A DNA stretch of 64,000 nucleotides. Origin: CALLVY01 sp937899855. Its GTDB lineage: Bacteria; Bacteroidota; Bacteroidia; Chitinophagales; Saprospiraceae. Location: the NCBI GenBank assembly GCA_039820405.1, contig JBCBQC010000003.1, forward strand, positions 62,001 through 126,000. Direction: 5' to 3'. The notes below the pieces were generated by a model, which saw nothing but the letters and a program-made list of their open reading frames with translations, made no database searches and was not told the DNA's origin. This document shows, piece by piece, positions 51,907-63,500 of the stretch; position 1 is the first letter of the stretch, and every line of letters begins with the position of its first letter. The translations under genes were made by a program, and so were the position numbers.

Positions 51907-53724
51907 CTATTCTTCCTCCTCCGAAGAACGCATAAAATAAGTTTGCAACTTACGCGCAACGCCCTTCCCCACCAGCGATTCCAAGGTGTCGGGGGATGCC
52001 GCCCGCAGCTTTTTCACCGACTTAAACTGACGAAGCAGTTTTTCCGCCGTTTTCTCCCCAATCCCGGGGATGTTGGTAAGTTCGGTCCCCGTAAAATTGC
52101 GGGAGCGCTGATCGCGGTGGAAGGTGATGGCGAAGCGGTGGGCTTCGTTGCGCGCTTGTTGGATGAGTTTGAGCGATTCTGACTTCTTGTTGATGTGCAA
52201 GGGCACCGGATCACCGGGAAAGTAAATTTCTTCCAATTTCTTGGCGATTCCAATCACCGTAATGCGATCCATCAGCCCCAGCAACTCCAGGCTTTCCACC
52301 GCCGCACTGAGTTGCCCCTTTCCACCGTCGATGATGACCAGTTGGGGGAGCGGTTGCTCCTCCCGCAACAGCCGACTGTAGCGCCGTTGTACGATCTCCC
52401 GCATCGAGCCAAAGTCATCGGGGCCCACGACGGTCTTGATGTTGAAGTGGCGGTAATCGCGTTTGGCGGGTTTGGCGTTTTTAAACACCACGCAGGAAGC
52501 CACCGGGAAATGCCCCTGGATATTGGAGTTGTCGAAGCATTCGATGTGCAGGGGGAGGGCCGACATGTTCAGATCCGACTGGAGGGTGCGGAGGATGCGC
52601 TCGGCGGGCGTTTGCTTGTTGAGTCGGGAGATGGCCTCCTTTTGGCGCTGCATGAGGTAGTACTTGACGTTTTTCTGCGACAGATCGACCAGTTTGCGTT
52701 TGTCCCCAATTTTGGGTAAGGTGATCTTGATCTCCGGATCGGCCAGGACCACGGGGAAGGGCAGCAAGATTTCGGGGCTGATGCTGTTGAAGCGCTCGCG
52801 CAACTCGGGGATGGCGAAGGCGAGCAGGTCTTCCTCCTCTTCGTCCAGATTTTTGGTCATCTCCAGGGTATAAGTGTGGATGATGGCCCCGTTGATGATT
52901 TTGAGGTAGTTGACGTAGGCTTGTTTTTCGTCAGTGGCAATGGAGAAGACATCAAGGTCTTTGATGGTGGTACTGACGACGGTAGACTTGCCCTGGTAGT
53001 CCTCAAAGACGACCAATTTTTCCTTGATGGCTTGAGCTTTTTCAAAGTTCAGGTTCTCCGCGTGTGTTTGCATCTCCTCCTGCAGGTGTCTTTTGACCTC
53101 CCCGAAATTTCCCCGCAGAATATTCCGAATTTGATTGATCCGCCGGTTGTACTCCGCCTCGCTTTCCAGTCCGGCGCAGGGTCCCGCGCAATTTTTGATG
53201 TGGTATTCGAGGCAAACTTTGAACTTGCCCGCTTCGATGTTGGTGGGGGAAAGGTGAAAGTTGCAGGTCCGGAGGGGAAACAGGGTTTTGATGAGTTCGA
53301 GTAGAATCCGCACATTGTGTTTGGAGGTGTAGGGACCAAAGTAGTGCGACCCGTCCTTGATTACCCGGCGGGTGGTAAACACCCGGGGAAAGCGTTCTTT
53401 TTTGATGCAGATGTAGCTGTAGGACTTCCCGTCCTTGAGCATTACGTTGTAGCGCGGTTGGTATTTTTTGATGAGTGTACTTTCCAACAGGAGCGCATCG
53501 GTTTCCGTCTCGACGATGGTAAACTCGACGTGGTGGGCATTTTTGACCAAAATGCGCGTCTTCTGCGCCCGATCCTTGCGTTCTCCGAAGTAGGAGCTGA
53601 TCCGATTTTTCAGATTCTTGGCTTTACCGACGTAGAGGATGGTCTCCTCGGCATCGATAAAGCGATAAACGCCGGGTTCTTTGGGCAGGGTAGGTAGTAA
53701 TTTCTTGTAATCGTCGTTTGTCAT
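51907..53724 (-). CDS. uvrC: UvrABC system protein C
   Basis: 605 residues. The GIY-YIG nuclease domain is at the N-terminus (PGVYRFIDAEETILYVGKAKNL), a UVR motif at about 205-240 binds UvrB, the RNase H-like nuclease lies around 380-480 (CFDNSNIQGHFPVAS, IIDGGKGQLSAA), and a C-terminal helix-hairpin-helix pair ends the protein (NIPGIGEKTAEKLLRQF, VGKGVARKLQTYF). It makes both incisions in nucleotide excision repair. It is downstream of the helical protein gene by 70 bp on the same strand. Confidence 0.97.
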   Translation of the reverse strand: MTNDDYKKLLPTLPKEPGVYRFIDAEETILYVGKAKNLKNRISSYFGERKDRAQKTRILVKNAHHVEFTIVETETDALLLESTLIKKYQPRYNVMLKDGKSYSYICIKKERFPRVFTTRRVIKDGSHYFGPYTSKHNVRILLELIKTLFPLRTCNFHLSPTNIEAGKFKVCLEYHIKNCAGPCAGLESEAEYNRRINQIRNILRGNFGEVKRHLQEEMQTHAENLNFEKAQAIKEKLVVFEDYQGKSTVVSTTIKDLDVFSIATDEKQAYVNYLKIINGAIIHTYTLEMTKNLDEEEEDLLAFAIPELRERFNSISPEILLPFPVVLADPEIKITLPKIGDKRKLVDLSQKNVKYYLMQRQKEAISRLNKQTPAERILRTLQSDLNMSALPLHIECFDNSNIQGHFPVASCVVFKNAKPAKRDYRHFNIKTVVGPDDFGSMREIVQRRYSRLLREEQPLPQLVIIDGGKGQLSAAVESLELLGLMDRITVIGIAKKLEEIYFPGDPVPLHINKKSESLKLIQQARNEAHRFAITFHRDQRSRNFTGTELTNIPGIGEKTAEKLLRQFKSVKKLRAASPDTLESLVGKGVARKLQTYFMRSSEEEE

Positions 53725-53794
53725 CTCCTTGGGCTAAACGAAAAAATGGGGGGCTTGGTTTAGGTCACGAGCGAGCTTTGTGGACACCAAGCGT

Positions 53795-55264
53795 TCAGAT
53801 TTTTCGGCGGCTATTTGTCAATTGTTCCTGTAATTTTTCGAGCAACCAATCCTTGTCGATGATGACCTCCTGCTCGCGAATTTTCTTGGTCACCCGTTCG
53901 ATCCGCTTGTCGTTTTTGAACAAACCCGGGGTGATGATCTGGCGGAGAGCATTGATAAAGTTGTTGTTGCCCTCCCGGTGGGTGTGGCGCAACTTCGTGC
54001 GCGACAAGCGGTGAATAAAGACTTTAAAGGCATCCATTTTGGGTTCGAGGAGGATGGAGGATTGCTCGTAATACACCTTGATTTCCAGTCTTTTAGCGGC
54101 GATTCGGTAGTACAGATCGGGATAGTGAGCCGACAGCGACTGGAGGGTCATGTCGTAGTCTTTCAGTTCGAAGTAGTAGTGGGCCAGGTTGAACTGGTAA
54201 ATCTCCTCGGGGTTTTCGACGCCCAGAATGCGCTGGCGGTGGTTTTGGAGAAAATTGAGGACCCAGTCGTACTGTTTTTGCTTGAGTCCGATGGCGGCGA
54301 CGTTGCGCATCAGCCCCGGGGTGAGTCCGTCGTTGTAGTACAGCAGACCGCGTTCGAGGTCTTCGCGGTAAAAGTTATACGCCATTTCGAGATACGCTTG
54401 TTCGCCCCGATTAAAGCGGTGTACGCAGTAGTTGCGGCAGAGCGCGCGTAGGGCTTTTTCGTCGATGTGGGGGATGGTATTGCGGTGTTCATCGAGCAGT
54501 TGGCGGAGCCGGTTGAAAGCGCTTTCGTCTTCCGTATCTTGGAGGACGAGGATGGCGGTGTGGTAGGTTTCGATGAGGGGCACCTTGAGGTAGCTGCTGT
54601 TTTCGAGGTGTTGGGTGACGCTTTCGAGGAGTTCGAGGCTTTCGCGGGCGTCGATGGGGGTTTGGAATTCGCGGAGCGAGAGCAGGCCGTAGGCGTACTC
54701 CAGCTTGGTGACCAGGTAGTACACGTCGAGGCTGTTGAGGGTGGCGGGTAGGCTCAGGTCTTCGTTCCGATTGTTTTGGAGGCTCTTAAATTCGGCGATT
54801 TCGAGGAAAACCTGGAATTCATTGTAATAGAAACTCTTATCCCGGCGGCTTACCTTGGCTTGTGCCTTTTGGAGGGCAGCAAAAGTGATGTGGTAGAGCC
54901 GCAATAAATTCTTACCACGGTAGAATTGAGCAAGGGCCATGGATTCCTCAAAGGAGGATTGGTTGCGATGGATTTGCTCCTGAATGATGAAGCGTTGCAC
55001 CTGTTTGAACAGGGCACTCATCTTTTTCTCCAATTTGCCTTTGACGAATGCCATATCGGGGAAAACCTCCGCAAATACGGCCTCTTTGTCCCAGTTGGGC
55101 TCCTGATCTCCCAACAGTTGGTTGCGGAGCAAGTCGAAGAGCCGCCATTCGTCATCCGGTAAGGGACTGGCTTGAAAGTAGGGGGATTGCAGGAATCGGC
55201 CCAGGCGAGTCAGTTCATGGGAGCTCAGGGCACCCAGGATCTCTACTAGTTTGCTATTATTCAT
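53795..55264 (-). CDS. Large helical-repeat protein, family B (relative of 36556)
   Basis: 489 residues, nearly all helical. The N-terminal order (LSSHELTRLGRFLQSPYF, LFDLLRNQ, VKGKLEKKMSALFKQVQRF) parallels the protein at 36556-38052 in length and in the position of the charged helices, although identity is low by eye. TPR-like pairs fill the middle, for example YYFELKDYDMTLQSLSAHY. The C-terminal segment is basic. No function is known. It precedes uvrC on the same strand. Confidence 0.75.
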   Translation of the reverse strand: MNNSKLVEILGALSSHELTRLGRFLQSPYFQASPLPDDEWRLFDLLRNQLLGDQEPNWDKEAVFAEVFPDMAFVKGKLEKKMSALFKQVQRFIIQEQIHRNQSSFEESMALAQFYRGKNLLRLYHITFAALQKAQAKVSRRDKSFYYNEFQVFLEIAEFKSLQNNRNEDLSLPATLNSLDVYYLVTKLEYAYGLLSLREFQTPIDARESLELLESVTQHLENSSYLKVPLIETYHTAILVLQDTEDESAFNRLRQLLDEHRNTIPHIDEKALRALCRNYCVHRFNRGEQAYLEMAYNFYREDLERGLLYYNDGLTPGLMRNVAAIGLKQKQYDWVLNFLQNHRQRILGVENPEEIYQFNLAHYYFELKDYDMTLQSLSAHYPDLYYRIAAKRLEIKVYYEQSSILLEPKMDAFKVFIHRLSRTKLRHTHREGNNNFINALRQIITPGLFKNDKRIERVTKKIREQEVIIDKDWLLEKLQEQLTNSRRKI

Positions 55265-55392
55265 AGTGTCGTCCAGGGAAAAAAGTTATTCTCCGGAAAA
55301 ACTTGATCGAAGTGTAATAAAAAATGGGGAACTTTTTTTTGAACTTTACAAAGTTTGACGATCCAATTGAATCATGAAAAAAAGCAAAAACA

Positions 55393-56625
55393 ATGACAAA
55401 TCAAAGAAAAAAGCTATTTATTCTAGCCAGCTTGTTCTTTGCAAGCACAATGTTACAACAACTGTATGCACAAAAATCTTTTGTCGTAGGACCAGGGGAA
55501 GTCGGTGGATTTCTGGATCACCTGTTCTGTGAGTACGGCGGTGAAATCGGCGTCAGCCAAGGAGCCGTTGAATTGTTCTTCAAAAGCCTATCCACCGAGC
55601 GTCAAAAATACGGCCCGGCTTGTCCGACTCCCGACGTTAGCGTCACCGGATCGACAGCCAACAGCATTGACTTCGACTGGCCGGATATCACCGAAGCCGG
55701 GGTGGGTTACGTACACGCTAGCTTCAACCTCGACGACGGTCGCAGCACCGTCGACAAGACGGGCGCTTCCCAGGTTAGCTACACCAACCTCGATCCGCAC
55801 CTCTACCTCTTCATCTTTATCACCCAGTGCAGCGAGACACTCGCCAGTGAAGCCTTTATCATCATTGCCGAGAAAGACATCTTCTTTCACCAAAGCCAAA
55901 ACCCCGCCTTCAACTTCCTGTGCTACTGCGACGGAAGCCCCATTTCCATCCCCGGCGACAACTGTTCCAACGGCTTGGGGACGACCAACAGCTATTCCTT
56001 TCCCTACGTCAACAACTGCCCCGCCAACAAATTCCAACTTTCCGTCAGGGGCAGCATTGGCGAGGAGCAGTACAGCTCCAACCTGTTCTTCATCCACCAC
56101 GAAGACGAGGACATCGATCGCATCATGGTACTGTCCTACTGTACTCCTAACGGTGCACCCGGGCGTTGGCGCTCCTTCGGCGACCTGGATAATTATGTCG
56201 TCGTGTTTACCAACGATAGGGTACACGTCTATATCGAAAATCAACATCTCGTCAATCCCATGGTAGACGCCTTCCGCTGCGGATGCTACTACCCCGAAGG
56301 CGACGAGATCATCGACACCGAAGTAAAAAACCAAGACCGCAGTGGCGAGGTGGAAGACCACCCAGCAACTGACCTACAGCTCCGGGCCTCGCCCAATCCC
56401 TTTACGGATGAGCTGTGGATCACCGTCGACAGCCCCGTGGCCACTACGGCCCAGCTCCTCCTCTTCGACCACAGCGGTAGAATGATCACCCGGGCTCCCC
56501 TTTGGAACTTATCCCGTGGCGAGCAGCAAATTCCCTTAGCCACTGCTGACCTCGCTCCGGGCCTCTATCACATCCGACTGCAAACGGACCAAGGGGTCTT
56601 GCAGCAAAAGGTAATCAAGCTATAA
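55393..56625 (+). CDS. Secreted protein with T9SS sorting domain
   Basis: 410 residues. Signal peptide (KLFILASLFFASTMLQQ, then YAQ). Residues 75-155 look like a fibronectin-III or similar beta sandwich (PTPDVSVTGSTANSIDFDWP). A Cys-rich central part (residues 170-310) is followed by a type A C-terminal sorting domain (about 325-410, LQLRASPNPFTDELWITVD to QQKVIKL). It is probably surface-attached or released through the type IX system. No enzyme motif is seen. A good terminator follows. Confidence 0.85.
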   Translation: MTNQRKKLFILASLFFASTMLQQLYAQKSFVVGPGEVGGFLDHLFCEYGGEIGVSQGAVELFFKSLSTERQKYGPACPTPDVSVTGSTANSIDFDWPDITEAGVGYVHASFNLDDGRSTVDKTGASQVSYTNLDPHLYLFIFITQCSETLASEAFIIIAEKDIFFHQSQNPAFNFLCYCDGSPISIPGDNCSNGLGTTNSYSFPYVNNCPANKFQLSVRGSIGEEQYSSNLFFIHHEDEDIDRIMVLSYCTPNGAPGRWRSFGDLDNYVVVFTNDRVHVYIENQHLVNPMVDAFRCGCYYPEGDEIIDTEVKNQDRSGEVEDHPATDLQLRASPNPFTDELWITVDSPVATTAQLLLFDHSGRMITRAPLWNLSRGEQQIPLATADLAPGLYHIRLQTDQGVLQQKVIKL

Positions 56626-56660
56626 GATTTCATTTTTAGAATCCTATATAATGTGTGAAG

Positions 56661-56693
56661 CCCCGATCTCCTTGAGGTCGGGGTTATTTTTTT
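56661..56693 (+). terminator. Rho-independent terminator
   Basis: The hairpin CCCCGATCTC-CTT-GAGGTCGGGG has one mismatch and is followed by a T-run, 36 bp after the T9SS protein gene. Confidence 0.8.
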
Positions 56694-56864
56694 GTCAGTA
56701 TTTTTTGTACAAATTGTAATAGGTCTCCCTCCTCTCATCTCCCAATTTTAGCTTCGTAATTGCCGTACTGGTGCACCACGGCTCGCAAGCCAAAGTGGCA
56801 CTACGATCGTCCTCCAGGACCTTCTACCCACTTGTTCTATTTCCTAATCCAGAAAAAAAATAGC

Positions 56865-59800
56865 ATGAATAGTATCCTATTCCAACGATCCATCCGTTGG
56901 CAAACCAGCCGTTTTCTCCTCAGTCTGATCGCCTTGCTCTTCATCCATGCCCAGCTCGCCGGCCAAAGTGCCGAAGCCATCGCCCGGGAATGGATGGTCC
57001 GTACCGCTCCGCAGTACCAACTGAGCAGTGACGACATCAAATCCTTTTTCCTCACTTCCGAACACATCAGCAGCAGCAGCGGCGCCCACCACCTCTACTG
57101 TCGCCAAGCCCACGAAGGAATCGAAGTCAACGCAGCCGATTGGAGTTTTCACCTCGACGCCGCCGGTGCCCTACTGGTCGACCATCAGCAGTTTGTCCGC
57201 AACCTGGGTAGCAAAATCCGCCCCGGAACGGCATCGCTCGGGGCCCGTAGCGCCGTCAAGAATGCCGCTACTGACCTGGGCTACGCCCTATCGGCACCAC
57301 TGGAAGAGGTGGAGGCTCCCAGGGGCAACAATCAGGAACAAATCCTCAGCGCCGGTGGGGTCTCGCTCAAGGATATTCCCCTGCGCCTGGTTTACCATCT
57401 ACTCGCCGATCAGTACGTCCTGGCCTGGGACATCCTGCTCTACGAAATTCAGGGTACCGCCGTGTGGAGCTACCGAATCGATGCCGGAGACGGTAGGGTG
57501 CTGGCGCGGGAGAATCTGGTCATCGAATGCGCCCCTACTGATCTGGGACACCATTCCCATACGCACCACGACCGCGGTCATAAGTCCCACCCCCCGGCCG
57601 CCATCCCTGCCGCTTTCGGTACGGCACTCGCTTCGCCCACCCACACCTACCGCGTCTACCCCATGCCGATCGAAAACCCCAATCACGGTGTCCTCACCAC
57701 GGTTTGCGACCCCGCCAACCTAGCGGCTTCGCCCTTCCGCTGGCACGATCTCGATGGCGACCCCACCTCGGAATCCTTCACCACCTTTGGCAATAACGTG
57801 TACGCTTTCGAAAATGGCAACAACGTCGGCTTTAGCCCCATCGGTGGCACCTCCCTCAATTTTGAATTCCCCCACGACCCCAGCTCCACCAATCCCGACG
57901 ACTACGAAGCAGCCGCGGTGACCAACCTGTTCTACTGGAACAATATCGTACACGACGTCCTACACCACTACGGTTTTGACGAGACCAGTGGTAATTTTCA
58001 AAACCTCAACTACACCGGTACGGGGCTGGGCAACGACTTTGTGCTCGCGCACGCCCAAGCCCCCGGCAGTTGTAACGCCAACTTTTTCACCCCCGTCGAC
58101 GGGACCAATCCGATCATGAACATGTTCAACTGCGGCGGCCGCGACGGCGATTTTGACAACCTCGTCATCGTCCACGAATACGGTCACGGCATTTCCCTAC
58201 GCCTGGTTGGTGGCGCCGGCAATACCAGCGTACTGAATAATTCCGAGCAGATGGGGGAAGGCTGGAGCGATTGGTACGGTCTGGTCTTGTCCATTCAGGC
58301 GGGACACTTGCCCACCGACGCCCGTGGCGCCGGTACCTGGCTGCTGGGCGAGGGGCCCGACGGAGAGGGGATACGCCCCCATCCCTACTCTACCGACAAA
58401 ACCATCAACCCCGATACCTACGGCAATTTGCCGGGGCTTATCGCGCCGCACGGCGTGGGCTACCTCTGGGCCCAGATGCTCTGGGAAATGACCTGGGGCC
58501 TGATCGACGAGCACGGCTACGATGCCGATTTTTATACGGGAGTGGGTGGCAACAACATCGCGCTAGCGCTGGTGACGGAGGCCCTCAAACTGACCCCCAC
58601 CAGCCCCGGTTTTGTCGACGGCCGCGATGCGATTCTGCTCGCTGATGAGCTCCTCTACGGGGGCGCCAACCAGTGCATCATCTGGCGCGCCTTCGCCAAG
58701 CGGGGCCTGGGCTGGAGTGCCGATCAGGGCAGCCCCTTTAGCAAATCTGACGGTACCGAAGCTTTTGACCTCCCCGAAGACTGCGACTGCCCGCCCCTCC
58801 ACCAGGTCAAACGCATCGCCAACGACGATCAGGCGGCGGATTATTACGGATACGATGTCGAGGTACAGGGCAACGTGGCGCTGGTGGGAGCCTACGCGGA
58901 AGATACCGAGGGAAGCAATGCCGGAGCCGTCTACGTCTACACGCGGACGGGAACCAACAACTGGGACCAGGTGCAGAAAATCGTAGCTCCCGATGCCAAC
59001 GCTGGCGATCAATTCGGACGCAGTGTGGCCATCGGGCGGGGCTTTATCCTGATTGGAGCCCCCTACGACGACGACGACGGGACCAACAGTGGATCGGCCT
59101 ACCTCTACCGTTACGATTACTTGGCGAGCAGTTATCTCTTCTTCCAGAAAATTACGGCCTGGGACGGGGCGGCTTACGATTACTTTGGGACCAGCGTCGC
59201 ACTCTACAACCGGATGGCTTTGGTCGGTGCCACGGGGGACGACGACAATGGGTCGAGCAGTGGATCGGCCTACCTCTACCGCTATTCGGGTACCAGCTGG
59301 GGGAATTTCCAAAAGCTCTTAGCCTCCGACGGGGCCACGGGGGATCGCTTTGGCGTATCGGTCGATATTTTCAATGCCAACCTCGTGGTGGGTGCCTCTT
59401 GGGATGACGATTTGGGAGGCTCCAGTGGGTCGGCCTACGTCTACCACCAGCCGAGCACCCCATTCGCTTTTTCGCAGGTGGCCAAACTGCTGGCCTCCGA
59501 TGGGGGTAGCCTGGATTATTTTGGTCATTCCGTGGCCATCGGATTGGATAAGATCATTGTGGGGGCTTTTCAGCGCGAGTCCGTCAATGGGGGCAAAGCC
59601 TATGCTTTTCACCAGCAGGAGGGTACCAACAACTGGCCGGAGCAGCAGATCCTCGTTCCCGACGACAATGCACCGGGCGATTATCTGGGCTGGTCCGTAG
59701 CTTTGAGGGGGGATCGGGCCGTCATCGGCGCCCGCCTGGACGATAATGCCAACGGCAGCAACGCAGGATCGGCTTACGTGTACGATTACTACGCGGGCTA

Positions 59801-60284
59801 CTGGTGCATGACCCACCGACTGCTGGCCGATGATGGAGCGGTTGGCGACGGGTTTGCTTACAGCGTGGCCTTGGATCAGCATTACGTTGCGGTAGGTGCT
59901 CCTTTCAACGACGATGGCGGCTCAAGCAGCGGCTCGGCTTATTTCTTTACCTGTGGCCCCGAGAGCTCCTTCCGTTCCGCCGAGCCAGAACCCGTAACGG
60001 ATCGGGCGACGACTGACCATAACTGGACGGTCGAGCTCTTCCCCAACCCCAATTCCGGCGAATCGATCCACCTGCGCATCAACGGCCTGGAGGAGGCCTC
60101 GCAAACACTGCGTCTGCGCTTGGTAGACCTGACGGGCAGGACCATTTTTGAGGATCAGTGGTGGACCGACGGTCGAGAGATAGCGCGGCGAATCGAACTG
60201 CCTCGGGACTTGTCAAAGGGCTTTTATTTGGTGACAATTGAGACGGAGCGCAAACAACTTATCGAAAAATTGGTTATCGAGTAA
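56865..60284 (+). CDS. M36 fungalysin metalloprotease with FG-GAP propeller and T9SS tail (copy 1)
   Basis: 1139 residues from the ATG at 56865; the frame extends upstream without a plausible start. Signal peptide (RFLLSLIALLFIHAQLAGQ), FTP-type propeptide region (to about 290), and M36 catalytic domain with HEYGH (437-441) and Glu465 in GEGWSDWY. Residues about 650-1045 hold seven FG-GAP-like repeats (GDQFGRSVAIG, then GAPYDDDDGTNSGSAYLY), fitting a seven-bladed propeller with calcium-type Asp loops. The end (VELFPNPNSGESIHLRI to KLVIE) is a T9SS sorting domain. It digests extracellular protein. Copy 2 follows in tandem. Confidence 0.93.
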   Translation: MNSILFQRSIRWQTSRFLLSLIALLFIHAQLAGQSAEAIAREWMVRTAPQYQLSSDDIKSFFLTSEHISSSSGAHHLYCRQAHEGIEVNAADWSFHLDAAGALLVDHQQFVRNLGSKIRPGTASLGARSAVKNAATDLGYALSAPLEEVEAPRGNNQEQILSAGGVSLKDIPLRLVYHLLADQYVLAWDILLYEIQGTAVWSYRIDAGDGRVLARENLVIECAPTDLGHHSHTHHDRGHKSHPPAAIPAAFGTALASPTHTYRVYPMPIENPNHGVLTTVCDPANLAASPFRWHDLDGDPTSESFTTFGNNVYAFENGNNVGFSPIGGTSLNFEFPHDPSSTNPDDYEAAAVTNLFYWNNIVHDVLHHYGFDETSGNFQNLNYTGTGLGNDFVLAHAQAPGSCNANFFTPVDGTNPIMNMFNCGGRDGDFDNLVIVHEYGHGISLRLVGGAGNTSVLNNSEQMGEGWSDWYGLVLSIQAGHLPTDARGAGTWLLGEGPDGEGIRPHPYSTDKTINPDTYGNLPGLIAPHGVGYLWAQMLWEMTWGLIDEHGYDADFYTGVGGNNIALALVTEALKLTPTSPGFVDGRDAILLADELLYGGANQCIIWRAFAKRGLGWSADQGSPFSKSDGTEAFDLPEDCDCPPLHQVKRIANDDQAADYYGYDVEVQGNVALVGAYAEDTEGSNAGAVYVYTRTGTNNWDQVQKIVAPDANAGDQFGRSVAIGRGFILIGAPYDDDDGTNSGSAYLYRYDYLASSYLFFQKITAWDGAAYDYFGTSVALYNRMALVGATGDDDNGSSSGSAYLYRYSGTSWGNFQKLLASDGATGDRFGVSVDIFNANLVVGASWDDDLGGSSGSAYVYHQPSTPFAFSQVAKLLASDGGSLDYFGHSVAIGLDKIIVGAFQRESVNGGKAYAFHQQEGTNNWPEQQILVPDDNAPGDYLGWSVALRGDRAVIGARLDDNANGSNAGSAYVYDYYAGYWCMTHRLLADDGAVGDGFAYSVALDQHYVAVGAPFNDDGGSSSGSAYFFTCGPESSFRSAEPEPVTDRATTDHNWTVELFPNPNSGESIHLRINGLEEASQTLRLRLVDLTGRTIFEDQWWTDGREIARRIELPRDLSKGFYLVTIETERKQLIEKLVIE

Positions 60285-60325
60285 GAACTATTCCTTTTAC
60301 AACAGTTCGTTTTATCGAAATTAGA

Positions 60326-60354
60326 AGCCCGTCTCCCCTGAGATGGGCTTTTTT
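60326..60354 (+). terminator. Rho-independent terminator
   Basis: The hairpin AGCCCGTCTC-CCCT-GAGATGGGCT has one G-T pair and is followed by six T, 41 bp after the copy 1 stop. Confidence 0.85.
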
Positions 60355-60565
60355 GGTATCCCCCGGCGAGGAATGATGGAAAAGCCGGTACCCGAAACGC
60401 TAGTAATGTGGAGCTTTCTACCGAGCTAAATCGGTAAATAGGGGGAAAAAGTAAAAAAAAGTGTAATATCATTTTACTCAAAAAAACAGTATATTTTCAT
60501 TAAATGATTGATACTACTCATAGCAAATAGTAACGCGTTTCTTTTTTAACCTAAAACTCCAAAGC

Positions 60566-63500
60566 ATGAGCAAGTTGAGCAAAGTTCAGCCTGGACGAGC
60601 TATGCCCCTAGCATTCCCTGCCGGGCTGGTTCTTCCCCGACCCCCAGTGGGTTTTTTACTTACTTGTACCATTGGTCTACTCCTTACCAGCACCCTACTC
60701 CGAGGACAGCGCGCCGAAGAGCGCGCCCGTCAACTCATCGCCGAAAATGCGGCCAAATACGAACTCAGTACCGACGATGTAAAAGATTTCATCATCACTG
60801 CCGAACACCTCAGTACCAACAGCAAGATGCACCACATTTACTGCCGCCAAGCCCACGAAGGCATTGGCCTGATCGGTGCCGAATGGAACTTCCACATCGG
60901 CCAGGACGGTGCTCTCCTCGCCGACCACAACTACTACCGCAAAGACCTCCGCACTAAGATTGCCACCAGCAATCGCGAATTGACAGCCAGCGGTGCCGTT
61001 GCGGAAGCCGCTCGCAACCTGGGTTATGCCCTCGAAAAAACCATTGAAATCAAGGAAAATCCCCGCGGAACGGATCAAAAACAGATCCTCAGCGACGGTG
61101 GGGTCTCCCTCGAAGACATTCCGGCCCAACTCGTTTACCAGATGACCGAGGCAGGCCAATACCGCCTGGCCTGGGAGCTCTACATCTTTGACCTCAACCA
61201 GCGCGACCTCTGGCAGCTTTGTGTCGACGCGGAAGATGGCAAAGTTTTACAGAAAACCAATCTGACCATTGAGTGTGGCAGCGGCCACACCTGTACCGAC
61301 GACCACGGAGCCGGGCGCTCCCACCACCAGAACAGCCCGGGCCTCCCCCATTCCAACGGGGGCAACGCCGCCCTGGCCAACAGCGCCAGTGGGCAAACCT
61401 ACAGCGTGTACGCCATCCCACTAGAGAGTCCTTATTACGGTGCCCAATCCACTGTCTGCGATCCTGCCGATGCTGCCGCCTCCCCCAACGGCTGGCACGA
61501 TCGCGACGGTGCCCCCGGCCCCGATGTATTTACCACCGATGGCAATAACGTATACGCTTATTACGCAGGCAGCGGGCCCCTGTCGGGCTACAGCCCAACG
61601 GGTGGTACCGGCCTGGATTTCGTCTTTCCCCACGACCCCAACGATCCCGACCCCTTTGCCTACACCGACGCCTCACTGACCAACCTCTACTACGTCAATA
61701 ATGTCCTACACGATATGCTCCACCATTACGGGTTTGACGAGGCGAGTGGCAACTTCCAGAACCACAACTACAGCGGCCTGGGGCTCGCCACCGACGTCGT
61801 TAAAGCAAGGGGCTTTACCAGTACGGTTTGCAATGCCTTTATGAGTACCCCTCCGGACGGTACCTCGGGGACCATGAGCATGTACGTCTGTAATTCCAGC
61901 GGGGTCCAACGCGATGGCAACTTCGATAACCTTGTCGTTGCCCACGAATTTGGCCACGGCATCTCCAAGCGACTCGTCGGAGGAGCGGGCAACACCAGCG
62001 TCCTGTTCAATCAGGAGCAGATGGGAGAAGGCTGGAGCGATTGGTACGGCTTGATGATTTCCCTAGGCCCCAACGATTCGCCAACCATGCCGCGGGGTGC
62101 GGGAACCTACCTGTTCAACCAGGGCCCCGGTGGCCCCGGCATTCGCCCCTTCCCCTACTCGACCGACAAAACGGTCAATCCCCATACCTACCTCGACATT
62201 GCGGGCGTATCGGTACCCCACGGCGTCGGTTCGGTGTGGTGTGCAATGCTCTGGGAACTGACCTGGGGGCTGATTGACGAATACGGCTACAGTGCTGATT
62301 TTTACACCGGCACGGGGGGCAACAACATCGCCCTAAACCTGGTGACCGAAGCCCTCAAACTGACCCCCAACAGCCCCGGTTTTGTCGACGGTCGCGATGC
62401 GATCCTGACGGCCGACCAGGCCATCTACGGCGGCGCCAACCGGTGCATCATCTGGCGCGCCTTTGCCAAACGCGGACTGGGCGTGAGCGCCGATCAGGGC
62501 AGCCCCAGCAGCCGCTCGGATGGCTCGGAAGCTTTTGACCTGCCTTCGGATTGTGATTGTACGCCCATTTACGAAACCAAGCGGGTCGCCTCGGATGATG
62601 AGGCGGGAGATATCTTTGGCTGGGACGTCGACGTACTGGGTAACCTCGTACTCGCCGGAGCCCCCAACGAAGATGCGGGGGGCAGCAATGCCGGAGCCGC
62701 CTACCTCTACCGCCGCAATTTCTTTAACGGTTGGACCCAAAGCCAGAAATTTGTAGCCCCCGATGCGACGGCCGGTGACCAATTCGGTCGGTCGGTAGCC
62801 ATCAGTAAGATTTACGTGGCTATTGGAGCACCCTACACGGACGACAATGGATCGAGTAGTGGTTCGGTCTACATCTACAAGTACTACGCGGGGACTTACG
62901 TCTTCCACCAGGAGTTAAAGGCTTGGGATGCCGCCGCTTTTGACAATTTTGGCATCAGCGTGGCCATGACCAACAATCGGCTGATCGTGGGGGCATCGGG
63001 AAATGACGATCTGGGATCGAACAGTGGCTCGGTCTACGCTTTTGAGCTCAATTCGGCCGGTTATTGGCAGAAATGGGACAAGTACAACGCTGCTGACGGC
63101 TCGGCCAACGATTTGTTCGGCTGGTCGCTCGATATCGATGGGGACCACATCGTCATCGGCGCCTTTACCGACGACCACAGCGGCGCCACGGATATTGGAT
63201 CCGCTTACGTCTTCAGCCGACCCAGTGCGAGTGCCTTGTACACCGAAGTCGACAAACTGACCGCTAGCGACGGCAGTGACTACCAGTATTTTGGTTACTC
63301 CGTGGCCGTCGATAACAGCAATATCGTAGTCGGAGCTTTCCACCGCATCAGTACCCAGGGAGGGGCCGCCTACGTGTACAACAAAGAAGCCGGTACCAAT
63401 AGCTGGCCCGAGGCGCAGAAGCTGGTGCCCGACGACAATGCGGCGGGTGACTTCTTCGGCTTGAGTGTGTCGCTGAATGATAACCGCGCCGTCATTGGGG